64,000 nucleotides of DNA from Pinus tabuliformis (Eukaryota > Streptophyta > Pinopsida > Pinales > Pinaceae). The DNA lies in NCBI GenBank assembly GCA_031772625.1, contig CM062818.1, positions 1,683,546,167-1,683,610,166 of the forward strand. Direction: 5' to 3'. A model generated the notes under the pieces. The model did not search any database and had not been told where the DNA came from. It worked only from the letters and a program-made list of their open reading frames with translations. The position numbers and the translations under genes were made by a program. Of this stretch, positions 19,334 to 30,310 are shown piece after piece. How positions within the stretch are numbered: the first letter of the stretch is position 1; each line of letters starts with the position of its first letter.

Positions 19334-22300
19334 CCCTCCCTTAATGCTCAATCTATTTACAACACCAATAGACCCTCTGAATTTTACAAATTTATCAGGA
19401 CCAAGAGGCTTGGTGAAAATGTCGGCGGGCTGCTCTGTTGTGGGAACATATTGTAACTGAACTGAGTCGTCTTCAACAAGCTGGTGAATGTAGTGGCAAT
19501 GAGTTTCCACATGCTTTGTTTGTTCATGAAAGACTGGATTCTTGGCAAGTTTGAGCACTCCCTGATTATCACAAAACAAAGAAGTAGGCCCTGTCTGGGA
19601 AACATGCATATCTGCAAGCATACGTCGAAGCCAAACTGCCTCAGAGGATGCCTTAACTGCTCCCCGATACTCTGCTTCTGTTGAGGAGAGAGCCACTGCC
19701 TGTTGCTTCGTACTAGTCCAAGTAACAACACCGGATCCTAGATTAAACACATACCCAACTGTAGATTTACGGTCATCAACCGAACCGGCCCAGTCAGAAT
19801 CAGTGTAACCACGGAGTATAGGTTTGGAACTTCGAGTGTATGGGAGACCATAATTAGAAGTGCCACGCACATATCGTAGCACACGCTTTGCTGCATGCCA
19901 ATGATCAGCTTTAGGAGCTGACATGAAACGGGAAATGTAGCTTACTACAAAACTGATGTAAGGTCTGGTAGCAGTAAGGTAGATGAGACTGCCCACTAAT
20001 TGCCTGAATAAAGTTTCATCCACAAGGGGAGAGGATGACTGTGCTGAAAGTTTGAGCCCTGGTTCCATAGGAGTCGTGGCTGGTTTGCAATCCTGCATTC
20101 TGAACCTGTCCACAAGATTTATGGCGTACTTGGACTGAGAGAGAAAAATCTGATTTTCAGTCTGCCAAACTTCAACCCCCAGACAGTAATGAAGAAGTCC
20201 CAAGTCGGTCATCTCAAAAGTTCTGCATAAATCTTGTTTGATCCTATGGATCAAATGTGCATGACTGTCAATAATGATAAGGTCATCCACATAGACAACC
20301 ACAAACAAGATATCATCACCAGTATGCTTGATATACAGATTTGCATCAGATGGACTCCGCTGAAAACCCTGATCTGTCAGGTACTGATCAATTTTCATGT
20401 ACCAAGCCCGAGGAGCTTGTTTCAATCCATAGATTGCTTTAGCTAACCGACACACTTTCTGTTCTTGACCAGCAACCTTGAATCCTGGAGGCTGCGTCAT
20501 GTAGACTTCTTCTTGGAGATCACCATTTAGGAAAGCACTCTTTACGTCCATCTGATGAACTTTCCAATTGAACTGAGCTGCTAGGGCGAGCATAAGCCTT
20601 ATGGTACTCATCTTGGCTGTAGGAGCAAAAGTCTCCTCATAGTCAATGCCTTCCTTCTGTGAGAACCCTCGAGCCACAAGACGAGCTTTATACTTGTCTG
20701 TGGTTCCATCAGCTTTGTATTTCACTTTATACACCCATTTGCAACCTATGGGTTTTTTTTTTGCAGGAAGATCAGAAAGTGTCCATGTGTGATTCTTCTG
20801 AAGGCTCTGGAATTCGGCTTCCATAGCTTGTTCCCACTCAGATGTACCCTTAGCCTCTGAATAGGTTTGAGGCTCAAAATTACTGTGTAGGTTAGCCATA
20901 AGAGCAAAATTGACTGTAGACTGTTGTCTGTTCTTATGTCTAGAAGTTCTGCCTTCAAGGAGCTCATCATCCCGGAGATCACCAATGGTTTTAGCCCACC
21001 ATTTTGGCCGAAGAGTAGAAGAAGCAATAACAGGAGTAGAGGAACCAATATCAGGAGTAGGTGGAGAAGACTCAAGAGCAATAGGGGCCACAAGAGGAGG
21101 GTTATTTTATGGAGGAAGCTCAGATAGAGTATTATCAAATACTGATGCTACATCATCCCTCCCATCAGGTGGACCGACCGGAAGAAGAACACTGTGAGGC
21201 TGATCCTCAGAACACTGCTTAGAAGAAGAAGACTGAAAGAATCCTCTGTCTTCATCAAATACTACATCCCGACTGAAGCTAAGACGACCAGTGGCTATAT
21301 CTATCAGCCTATAGGCCTTGTGATGATCACTGTACCCTATCATCATGAGTTTCTGGCTTTTGGAATCCAACTTAGATCGCTTAGCAGCTGGAATCCAAAC
21401 ATATGCAACTGAGCCAAATACTTTGAGATGACTGATCTTAGGCTTACGGCCAGACCAAACCTCTTCAGGAGTCTTCCCTGTAACAGCCTGAGTGGGTGAT
21501 CTGTTAAGAAGATAAACAACAGTAAATACTGCTTCAGCCCAGAATTTGTTTGGAACACTCCTGTGTTGTAGCATGGAACGAGCCATTTCAACAACCGTGC
21601 GATTGCGACGCTCGACAACACTGTTTTGTTGAGTAGTGTAAGGAGTGGTTAATTGACGTTTGATGCCATGAATATCACAGAAGTTGGCAAACGCTGAAGA
21701 ACAAAATTCACCCCCATTGTCGGTCCTAAGGGTCATGATGTTACAACCAGATTCTTTTTCCACTAAGGTTTTAAACTTCTGAAAGGTACTAAGAGCATCA
21801 GATTTATTTTTTAAAAAATATACCCACATCTTTCTACTGAAATCATCTCCAATAAGTAAAAAATATTTGCAAGCAGTGATAGAAGCTGTATTCATAGGAC
21901 CGCAAATATCAGCATGAAGTAACTGAAGTACCTTAGATGCGCGCCAATATTCTCCATTTTTTAATGAAGACCGATGTTGCTTTCCCGCTTGACAGGCGCT
22001 GCATACCCCCAACTGCTGAGTCTGAATATCAGGTAATCCAGACACAAGTCCCTCCCGAGAGAGCTGAGAGAGATACTGCATATTGAGATGCCCATATCGC
22101 TGATGCCATAGAGTGCTGATAGGAGAGATACGTGCTGCTAGAGCCACTTCTGGAGAGTCACTGGTGTCAAGTAGCCTGTATAGACCATGATCCTCTAGGC
22201 CAATAGCAACTGTTAAACTAGTCTCCCTGTCAATAATGGAGCACTTGTGGGTACTGAACACTACATCAAGTTGAGGAGAATTCCTCATAATCTGGCTGAC

Positions 22301-23395
22301 AGATAGCAGATTAATTTCCATACCAGGAACATAGTATACATTCAGAAATATAAGTGTGCGCCCACCAGACTGAATTTGAACTGTACCTCTGCCAGCTACT
22401 GTGTACTTTTCACCTCCGCCGAAATCACTGAAAGGTGAGAAGTCAATAAACCAGTCACGCCTGTGAGAAAAATGACGTGATGCGCCAGAATCAATGTACC
22501 ATGCAGAGGAAGGAACAGGATCTGAAGACCTTTTAGCCATAAAGGCGTAAAAGGAAGACTCTGTCTGCTCGAAATGTTCTGCAACATTTGTTGTCTGATG
22601 TGGCCCTCCTTGTTTCCTCTGTTCAGAAGCAATCCTCTGTCGGCAATCTTTCTTCATGTGACCGAACCTGTGACAGTAATTACACTGCACACTTTTCTTC
22701 CGAGCAGGATCAAAAAGCTGAGAGGAGCCTTTCTGCTGAAAGGACTGAGAGGACTGATATTTTGCAGAAAATGCATTTTCCGAGGACACTGATGAATCAC
22801 TACTACCAAACTGTTGTTTCCACCGATCCTGCTGCAGAAGTTTGGTACATAAATCTGGAAACTTCAGATCAACATTTGTGGTGGTAATGTTGAGTGTTTC
22901 TATGAAGTGTTCATAAGATTTCGGTAGACTTTTCAAAGTAATGACTACCATATCTTCCTCCTCCATGGTCCGACCAATGGCTTCGAGCTGATCTCGAATG
23001 TCTTTAATTTTGTTGAGATGTTCCTGTAAAGACATATGTTCGTCCATCATGATGGAGAACAACTGATTTTTGAGAAAAAAAGCTCTGCTTTTGTCAGATG
23101 TCTCATGCAGTTCTTTCAACTGTTGCCAGATTTCAGCAGCTGTCTTGCCAGAAGGGATCTATGGTAACTGATCATCAGCGACAGAGAGCTTGAGAAGCAT
23201 AACAGCCTCTCGATTTCGATCATCAAATTTATCTTGATCGGTCCCAGCTGTACCGGGACGAAGCTCTTTGCCCAAAATGAGTTGATCAAGACGCCTGTAC
23301 TAAAAAATGGTCAACATTCTTTGTTTCCAAATGTTATAGTTGCTGCCATTAAAGCGTTGATTTCCTTCAAACATCAGATTGGTGAGCGTGGCCAT
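19328..23395 (-). pseudogene. gag-pol: Copia Gag-Pol polyprotein, one frame with three stops
   Basis: The start is the ATG at 23395 (MATLTNLMFEG). Of 1,356 codons, only three are premature stops: TAG at about 23300 and at about 23160 in Gag, and TAA at 21107 between integrase and reverse transcriptase. Domains in order: Gag (about 1-230); zinc knuckle C-x2-C-x4-H-x4-C at 238; aspartic protease with D-S-G at 302-304; integrase with an H-x4-H, C-x2-C finger (431-468) and catalytic D496, D559, E595; reverse transcriptase with YVDD at 1035-1038; RNase H with GYTDSDWAG, EAEY and the DNQGVLKLA region. Length and order are normal for plant copia. The last codons run through the purine tract, and the stop lies in the first bases of the LTR. 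With three stops it cannot make enzyme, though the frame has no shifts, which again argues for youth. Confidence 0.93.
19334..19343 (-). promoter_or_regulatory. Polypurine tract of the copia element
   Basis: Minus-strand TAAGGGAGGG directly precedes the 3' LTR. It overlaps the last codons of pol. Confidence 0.85.
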
Positions 23396-23791
23396 TTTCC
23401 CAAAGAAAATACAGAAGTCTGGGTCACGTTTGCCGAAGAATTCAACGTTGAGTTCGAGTAGCCGCCAGGCGAAGAAGAAAATAGCCGGATTCACAATTCC
23501 AAACCGGAAAAAAATGACCTTCACGATTCCAAGTAAACTGGCCAGCCAAGAAAAAAATTCCGCTCCCACGAAACAGTCACCGCCACAAAGTTAATTCCTT
23601 AGAAAAATGATCATGCAGGGGAAGAATCCATTTCTGTATCGAGATGGACGACTGTAAGCTTTTATCACAGCGAGCAAAGCCAAGGCTAAGACTCAGTGAA
23701 GGCTACCTGGCTTACAGAGGGCTCGACCTTAGAAAGGACTCAAGAGATTACGATGCAGAGAGAATAACTGTTCAAGAAATCTCTTAACCTC

Positions 23792-23803
23792 GCTCTGATA
23801 CCA
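23792..23803 (-). promoter_or_regulatory. Primer binding site of the copia element
   Basis: Minus-strand TGGTATCAGAGC, the initiator-Met tRNA type, next to the 5' LTR end. Confidence 0.95.
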
Positions 23804-23804
23804 A

Positions 23805-23914
23805 AAAAGAATGTTGAATGAATTGATTTCGAATGAGAAAAACAGCTCAATCATAATACAGAGATATTTACAATAATAGAAACATCAGGTTTCTATGTAG
23901 AATATAGAAACACT
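23805..23914 (-). repeat. 5' LTR of the copia element, truncated
   Basis: Only about 110 of the 210 bp remain. Similarity to the 3' LTR stops after AGAAACACT at 23914, and an unrelated 8-10 bp follows. Confidence 0.85.
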
Positions 23915-23921
23915 GCATATG

Positions 23922-23949
23922 TAGATTGTCCAAAAATAACGGTGTCCCT
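23922..23949 (+). repeat. Short duplicated piece of the TR-GAG LTR at a repair junction
   Basis: About 27 bp (GATTGTCCAAAAATAACGGT and the next few bases) copy 19065-19091 of the interrupted TR-GAG LTR. Beyond it the sequence is not LTR. It looks like templated filler at a deletion junction. Confidence 0.7.
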
Positions 23950-25022
23950 AGGTGACCTATGTAGGCTAGGCCTAGAAAAAGAGGGGAAGGTGAAATAAAT
24001 AAGCTTTAAAGTGACCACCAGAGGAGGACCAATGCTTTGTCATTTGGGAGAGATGGAGTCATGGAGATTTAGAGTTTGGATTGATTTCCACTTGTGAAGG
24101 AGGCCTAAAAACTTCGTTGGGCATTAGGGGAAGTGGCTTCAAGGTCATTTATACTTCGTTCAACAATATTTGGTGGCTTGTCAAGACAAGGATGTCTCTA
24201 GGAACATTCATTCATTCAAACATGGCCCAATCATGATACAACACTATTTAGAGATTTAATTTACACAATTTCGTTCCCAGAAAAGAAACAAATTAACCCT
24301 AGAATAGTGAAAATCCCAATATCATGAATGCAACAACATTAAGAATCAAAATAGCATTAACATAGTACTTACATGTAAGAAGAATATATCCAATCACTAA
24401 GATATGCCAGTCATAGAAGCTCAAGACAAGAAGAATAACCAAACATCGAAATTCATCTATTCATCCAAAAAGTGTCATCCTCAAAAGATAGCGAAAATGT
24501 CACAAGAAGATATGATCCAATCCAACTGATGATACAAAATGAATTCACGTCTCTCCTATTTATACACTTATTAAGAATTCAAATTACCTAATTTGAGCCT
24601 ACATTAGCCCATCAACTAAAATAATGTGCAATTAACTATCTTTTGGTGACAAGCCCACCAAACTAGCTCACAAACAAAATAGTAAGCCTCCCAAGAGGTC
24701 AAATGACCAATAATGCATGTCGTTGGGCTTTCTTAGAGGCTTGATGAAGTCCATAAGTGCCAAAATGATGAATTGGACTTCCAAAGGAAATGGACAAGCG
24801 GTTGACCCCTTAATCTCCACATAATAAACCTATGGTGCTCCCCATGGCTTGAGGGCACACAAGTGACCTCATGGATCTCCAAGTAAGTCAAAGATGCTCG
24901 TAAACCATTTTTAAGGGCTCATATGATGGTGTATGTGATGCCACATCAACATACAGGTCCTAGGTCATCTGCCAAGTGCATGGTACAGCTGTGGGGCTGA
25001 CTGGGCAAAGGTGAACTAGGTG
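23950..25022. other. Stretch without a supported gene
   Basis: Roughly 1 kb with no open frame of note and no terminal repeats. It ends at the left CATCT target duplication of TR-GAG B. Confidence 0.4.
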
Positions 25023-25027
25023 CATCT

Positions 25028-26106
25028 TGTTGAAGTTTCTAAGTTTACTTAGTTTAGAAACCCTTCATGCACCTTTTCTGATTTATTCCTACCTACTTGT
25101 TATTTTTCTTTAACAAGTTATTTACAAAGTAAATACTGGAAATAAACACCAGTGCACGCTCAACATATTACAGATCAACAACTAAAAGAAACAAGAACAA
25201 ACACACCACATGACACCATTATTTTTGGACCAATGTCCTCGGAAAAACCCAATGCGGGAAAACCGGTGCAGCTATCTGAGGGTTTTCTTATTAAGAAATA
25301 TTAGAGTACAATCTGGGCGCTATAACTGGCCTACCCAACAGAGAATTTCCTTAGCAGCTATACCTCACAGTTTGAGAGAAATCTCTTAGTTGAAACCCCA
25401 GAAAACCCTTCCGGCAACTCCACAACACAAAACTGCTCCTACAACCGTAGCGTCTGCCCAATCTGGACTGTGTCAACCCCGCTCTGTCTCACACTGGCCC
25501 TGCGTCAGCCTTTCTTGGCCTGCGTCAGCCCCAGGAGAGCCTATGCATCGGCTGCGCTGGCCCCTCTGGTGCTTTGCGCAACACTTGGCTGCCTCTGCAT
25601 GAGCCCTTGCTGGCTCTGCGTCACCCTCCTTGGCTGCTGTGCTGCTCTCCCAGCACAATCTCTGCCTTCTTTGTTCCTCTGTACTCAATGCCCCTCAGCT
25701 TCTCTCCCGATCACTGATTCTATCTCTCTTAGCAAACTCTGCTCTAGAGAATAGAATGATTGATCATCTGTTGTCTTCTCCAAGTGACCCTCAAGCCTCC
25801 TCTTATACTTTTCTCGTTGACATATCAACGACCGAGATTAAGTCCCTAATCAATGGCTAAGATTAGATTTGGCTTGATCCATGTCTTTTGGACCATTCTA
25901 ACACAGATTCATATTAATACACATTAATATTTTATTTTCCCTAAGTTTAGACTTAGGGACTCCATTAAAAATATTAATTATTTTAATATCTTCTGATTTG
26001 TTTAGAATCTACCTAAACCCTTTCTGGGTATTGGAGATCTCATGTGCCCCAACCTCTCCACCAAATTTCGTGGCTAGAACACATCTGATGCTACCCCAAA
26101 TCAACA
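25028..26106 (-). repeat. 3' LTR of TR-GAG copy B
   Basis: TGTTGATTTGGGG...ACTTCAACA on the minus strand. Its hairpin CCCTAAG/CTTAGGG (about 25939-25958) is intact with a 7-bp stem. Confidence 0.92.
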
Positions 26107-26115
26107 CTCCCTCTT
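26107..26115 (-). promoter_or_regulatory. Polypurine tract of TR-GAG copy B
   Basis: Minus-strand AAGAGGGAG, identical to copy A, directly before the 3' LTR. Confidence 0.9.
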
Positions 26116-26143
26116 AGCGAAGATGGTGCTCTAGCAATACTCC

Positions 26144-26655
26144 TCATTGAGTATTACTCTGATCATCTGGCATCGGTACCTGTGCTGATGCTAGGCCTTC
26201 TTGCCCAACATCCTCTGCACTGTTGTATCCTATATTGCTGCCCATGGTTCTGCCACTGCCATTGCTGCATCTGTACGACAACTCCCTCTGCATCCGTGTC
26301 GCTGTTGGTCCTTTCTCCCAGCACTGCACCTCCTCTCATCATGTTGCATTGTGCTGCCCACTGTTGCACTGCAACTCAGTTACTGAAAAGTAAGTAACTG
26401 ACCCTCCATCTGACCTCTTTTTTGGGCTAGATACACCCACTAATGCTGAAACTCCCTTTGCCGCTGACAAGTGCTCCCTCTTTGTACTCTGTGTTGCTGC
26501 AGCAACTCCCTGCATCTCGCATCGTTGAACACCTCTTTGTGCCATCCTGCATTGGTGCAACACGCCTGTGCCTCTCGCACTATTGCAGCCTGCTAGCCTC
26601 GCGTTGTCTCGGGACTCCTGCACTGTAGCTCTCTCTGCTGCTCCATCTGCATCCG
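26144..26655 (-). pseudogene. Second conserved reading frame of TR-GAG, copy B
   Basis: Same frame and residues as 3376-3936: QDWLSRVETDADGAAERAT at the start, then VQESRDNARLAGCNSARGTG, and at the end LASAQVPMPDDQSNTQ followed by a stop. It is interrupted by two adjacent TGA codons near 26336-26341. A TAG just before QDWL is shared with copy A, so the boundary may be ancestral. Function unknown. Confidence 0.4.
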
Positions 26656-26771
26656 TCTCTACTCGACTCAGCCAGTCTTGCTACTCCTCGACGGGGCTCC
26701 CGTAGCAAGGTCTAATCCAAGAGGCTAGGTACCTCAAGGATCCTGACCCTCATCGTCTGTAGTCTGCCTGA

Positions 26772-27600
26772 CTACAACTCGATGTCTCCCCACTTCTTCT
26801 CAAGTGGTGCGTGTGCACTCATGACACAGTCATCGTCTGTCAAAACTTCCTTCTCTGCCCGTGCTGGCGCTGCCTTAGTCTCGGAAGACTCTCCCTTACT
26901 CTTCTTCCTTGGGAACTGGGTAGCATAATGACCCATCTCCCCACAGTGGAAGCACTTGACCTTGGAGAGATCTTTCTTCTTCCGCTTCTCCTGCTTTCCC
27001 TCAGATGCTAGGGCCACATCCTCCTCCTGCTTGACCTTGATCCCTTTGCTGCTGCTACCTGCCTTTAATTGTCGTCTGATCTCTTCCTGGCGAAGAGCTG
27101 CCCACATCTCGTCCCAAGGTAGGAGAGTCCCTCTGCCCAAAATGCTCTGGACGAACACTTCCCACTCTTCTGAGACAACATTCAGGGTTGTCCTCACCAT
27201 AAGCTCTTGATCTGGTGTCGCTCCTATAGAAGTCAATTGGTCTCGGATCTCATTCAGTCCTCTAAGGAAGGAGTCAATCGTTTGACCCTTCTTCATCTGA
27301 TACGACCTCATCTGGTTCTTGAGCAGCATTCTTCTATGGATAGAAGTATGCTAGTACAGGTTCTTGAGAGCCTCCCACATCTCAACTGCCATTTCCTTCT
27401 CGGCTATATGTGGTACCACATGATCCTTGACCTCATCAAACATAATGCACTTGGCCCTCGCCATCGCCTCCTCGTACTTGTCATTATCATTAGGGTCGAC
27501 TGAGATAGCTATAACCTTCAAGGCAAAGTTCTTGACACGATTCTTGTCAAGCACTGATAAGATTCTGGCCTCTACTTCCCTCTTGGAAGTTCTCTGTTCG
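26772..27600 (-). pseudogene. gag: Copia-type Gag of TR-GAG copy B
   Basis: One frame from about 27554 down to TAG at 26772 has a single in-frame stop, TAG at 27351-27353, where copy A has a Gln codon. It contains the Gag core (RSYQMKKGQ, FLRGLNEIRDQL, EEIRRQ) and a zinc knuckle CFHCGEMGHYATQF whose fourth ligand, Cys in copy A's corrected frame, is Phe. The N terminus with the start codon and the NYAVWKA motif is deleted: the match to copy A jumps from the sequence before the ATG to RILSVL. A defective Gag, but better preserved than copy A. Confidence 0.88.
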
Positions 27601-28170
27601 ACTCCTTTGAGTCTCTACTTCCCGTTTGGAAGTTCTCTTCTGGACTCCCTCTGAGTCCTGATTTCCCTCTTGGAAATCCTTTTGACGCTTGTCGAGATGC
27701 CCCCTACTCTGATCGTCTTGTGCAACTGCAGTGCTAATCTGGGTTCCTCGGCTAGAAACCCCCGGTAACAACTCCTCTGACCCTGCTCTGTCAGGTATTG
27801 TTCTGACTACAGTACCTCACCAGCTCCACTCTGCAATATTCCTGCAGCCTTCTAGACCCCAGCAACTACCTCTCTGTGAACTGCGTCAGCCCCTCTCTAC
27901 CTCACGCTGCCTCTGTGTCACCCTGGATGGGTCTGCGTCAGCCCTGGGATGCCCGGCGTTAGCCCTCTGGCCCTCTGCGTCAGCAACGCTGGCTTCTCTA
28001 GGGATCTGCGCAGTTCCCGGTTTCTTTTGCGTGGCTCGGGCTGGCTTTGCGTCACGCTTCCTTGGCTTCTGCGCTGCTAGAAACAACTTTTGTCACCTCG
28101 GGACAACTGTTTTCTACTACTATTGCTCCGCTCTACTGATGTCTTTAGTCCTCCTATGATCTGAAATCAT

Positions 28171-28182
28171 GCTCTGATACCA
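28171..28182 (-). promoter_or_regulatory. Primer binding site of TR-GAG copy B
   Basis: Minus-strand TGGTATCAGAGC abutting the 5' LTR. Confidence 0.95.
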
Positions 28183-30305
28183 TGTTGAAGTTTCTAAGTT
28201 TACTTAATTTAGAAACCCTTCATGCACCTTTTTTGATTTATTCCTACCTAATTGTTATTTTTCTTTAATAAGTTATTTACAAAGTAAATACTGAAAATAA
28301 ACACCAGTGCATGTTCAACATATTACAGATCAGCCACTAAAAGAAACAAGACCAAACACACCACATGCCACCAAGGATAATTTTAGGGGCGAATGTTCGC
28401 CCTTTGGCGAAATTAAGGGGTTTTAAATTTTTAGTGGGCGAATATTTTGTATCATAGTACATTTTTACAAATCACCTCAAATAGCCCACCTTATTTTAAG
28501 GGAGAGGGTAAAAAAGGTAAATTTAGCCCTTGAAATTAGGACTTACAACCTTCCATTCGCCCATTTTCAAGAATAGGTTTTATTTAAGTGAATCCATTCG
28601 CCCATTTTCAAGAATAGGTTTTATTTAAGTGAATCTTGTGGGCCAAATACCTTATTTATAAAATAGGTATGGTAAATTAGTAAAAATATAAATAAATGAG
28701 AGGTATGGTAAATAAATAAAACATTTTTTATATTTACTCCATAAGTCACCTTATATACATGTAAGGGTGTAAACAAATAAAAATATAAGTAAAGTGGAGG
28801 TATGGTAAATAAACTAGACGTATCGTAAATAAATAAAACCTCTTTTTATATTTAGTCCATAACCCTTGTTCTATTTATGAAGGCTCAAGAAAGAGGTTTT
28901 ATTTAAGTGAATCCTATGGGCCAAATACCATATTTGTAAAAGAGGTATGGTAAATTAATAAAAATATAAATAAACGAGAGGTATGGTAAACAAATAAAAC
29001 ATTTTTTTATATTTACTCCATAAGTCACCTTATATTTAAAAACGCTCAAAAAATGGGTTATATTTAGGTGAAACCTATGGCCAAAATACTATGGGACAAA
29101 TACCATGGACTAGATTGTTATTAATACCATGTAAAAAAACCATTATTAACCCTAATATTAGAATTAATAAAAATAAAAATGGCACATGGTATTGATCCAT
29201 GGTATTCACCAAAATGGCACATGGTATTGACCCATGGTATTCACCTAGAATGTAGCCTATTTAAATGGGGGAATTAAACCAGCATGTAGCCTATGCTAAG
29301 ATTCACTAGAACTTTACAAAGTTTTATTATTTAGTGAAAGACTCGCCAAGATCTTACAAGATTTTATAATTGAGTAAAATATTTGCCATGCCTGGTGAGA
29401 GATTCGCCAAAAAATTATATATACATATTATATTATTGATAAAATCGCCTTCCATTTTTCCTATATACCATGGAGATTCGCCCATTTATTATATTTATAA
29501 ATTTAGGGGGGGTTCTTAAAATTTTCCCTGCATGCCACCATTATTTTTGGACCAATGTCCCCGGAAAAACCCAATGCGGCAAAATCGGTGCAACTATCTG
29601 AGGGTTTTCTTATTAAGCAATATCAGAGTACAATCTGGGTGTCGTAACTGGCCTACCCAACAGAAAATTTCCTTAGCAGCTATACCTCACAGTTTGAGAG
29701 AAATCTCCTGGCTGAAACCCTGGAAAACCCTTCCGACAGCTCCACAGCACGAAACTGCTCCTGCAACCCCAGCGTCTGCCCAATCTGGACTGTGTCAGCC
29801 CCTCTCTGTCTCACGTTGGCCCTGCGTTAGCCTTTCTTGGCTGCTACACTGCTCTCTCGGCACAATCTCTGCCTTCTCTATTCCTCTGTACTCAATGCCC
29901 CTCCATTGCTCTCCCGATCACTGATTTTATCTCTCTTAGCAAACCCCGCTCTAGAAAATAGAATGATTGATCATTTGGTGTCTTCTCCAAGTGACCCTCA
30001 AGCCTCCTCTTATACTTTTCTTGTTGACATATGAACGACCGAGATTAAGTCCCTAATCAACAGCTAAGATTAGATCTGGCTTGATCCATGTATTTTGGAC
30101 CATTCTAACACAGATTCATATTAATACACATTATTTTCCCTAAGTTTAGACTTAGGGACTCCATTAAAAATATTAATTATTTTAATATCTCCTAATCTAT
30201 TTAGAATCTGCCTAAACCCTTTCTGGGTATTGGAGATCTCATGTGCCCCAACCTCTCCACCAAATTTCGTGGCTAGAGCACATCTGATGCTACCCCAAAT
30301 CAACA
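28183..30305 (-). repeat. 5' LTR of TR-GAG copy B, interrupted
   Basis: LTR sequence at 28183-28373 resumes at 29541 and runs to 30305. The interruption is a separate transposon with its own target duplication. Confidence 0.9.
28374..29530. mobile_element. Non-autonomous DNA transposon, Mutator-like (1,157 bp)
   Basis: It is flanked by a perfect 10-bp direct repeat, CATGCCACCA, at 28364-28373 and 29531-29540. The uninterrupted form of this site is visible in the other TR-GAG LTRs. The element starts AGGATAATTTTAGG and its reverse complement starts CAGGGAAAATTTTAAG, an imperfect inverted end. A 10-bp duplication is typical of Mutator-like elements (8-11 bp). No transposase frame exists. The interior is made of tandem diverged units of about 250-300 bp (GGTATGGTAAATTA... 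and TTTATATTTACTCCATAAGTCACC) plus a tight 42-bp direct duplication at 28553-28636. A GGGCGAATGTTCGCCC hairpin lies near the left end. Confidence 0.8.
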
Positions 30306-30310
30306 CATCT

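Larger units (their letters stand above)
19124..23914 (-). mobile_element. Ty1/copia retrotransposon with nearly whole gag-pol
   Basis: On the minus strand, in order: a truncated 5' LTR (23805-23914), a PBS (23792-23803), a leader of about 400 bp, one gag-pol frame (23395-19328), a purine tract (19334-19343) and a 3' LTR of about 210 bp (19124-19333). Over the roughly 104 comparable positions the two LTRs differ at one site, so this is the youngest large insertion in the window. It landed in the TR-GAG C LTR. Its left flank is intact but its 5' LTR was cut short afterwards, so no target duplication can be checked. Confidence 0.9.
25028..30305 (-). mobile_element. Gag-only LTR retrotransposon (TR-GAG type), copy B, complete with nested insertion
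   Basis: Reverse orientation of copy A: 3' LTR 25028-26106, purine tract, second reading frame, gag, PBS 28171-28182, then a 5' LTR 28183-30305 that carries an insertion (28374-29530). The flanks are identical, CATCT at 25023-25027 and 30306-30310, so both ends are certain. As in copy A there is no pol. Removing the nested element and its duplication leaves a 5' LTR of about 956 bp, shorter than the 3' LTR because about 110 bp of the minisatellite part near 29840 is missing. Confidence 0.93.

Noticed and set aside
28374..29530. Possible Helitron, because of a hairpin near one end
   Set aside because: A perfect 10-bp target duplication and insertion outside an AT dinucleotide speak against Helitron.
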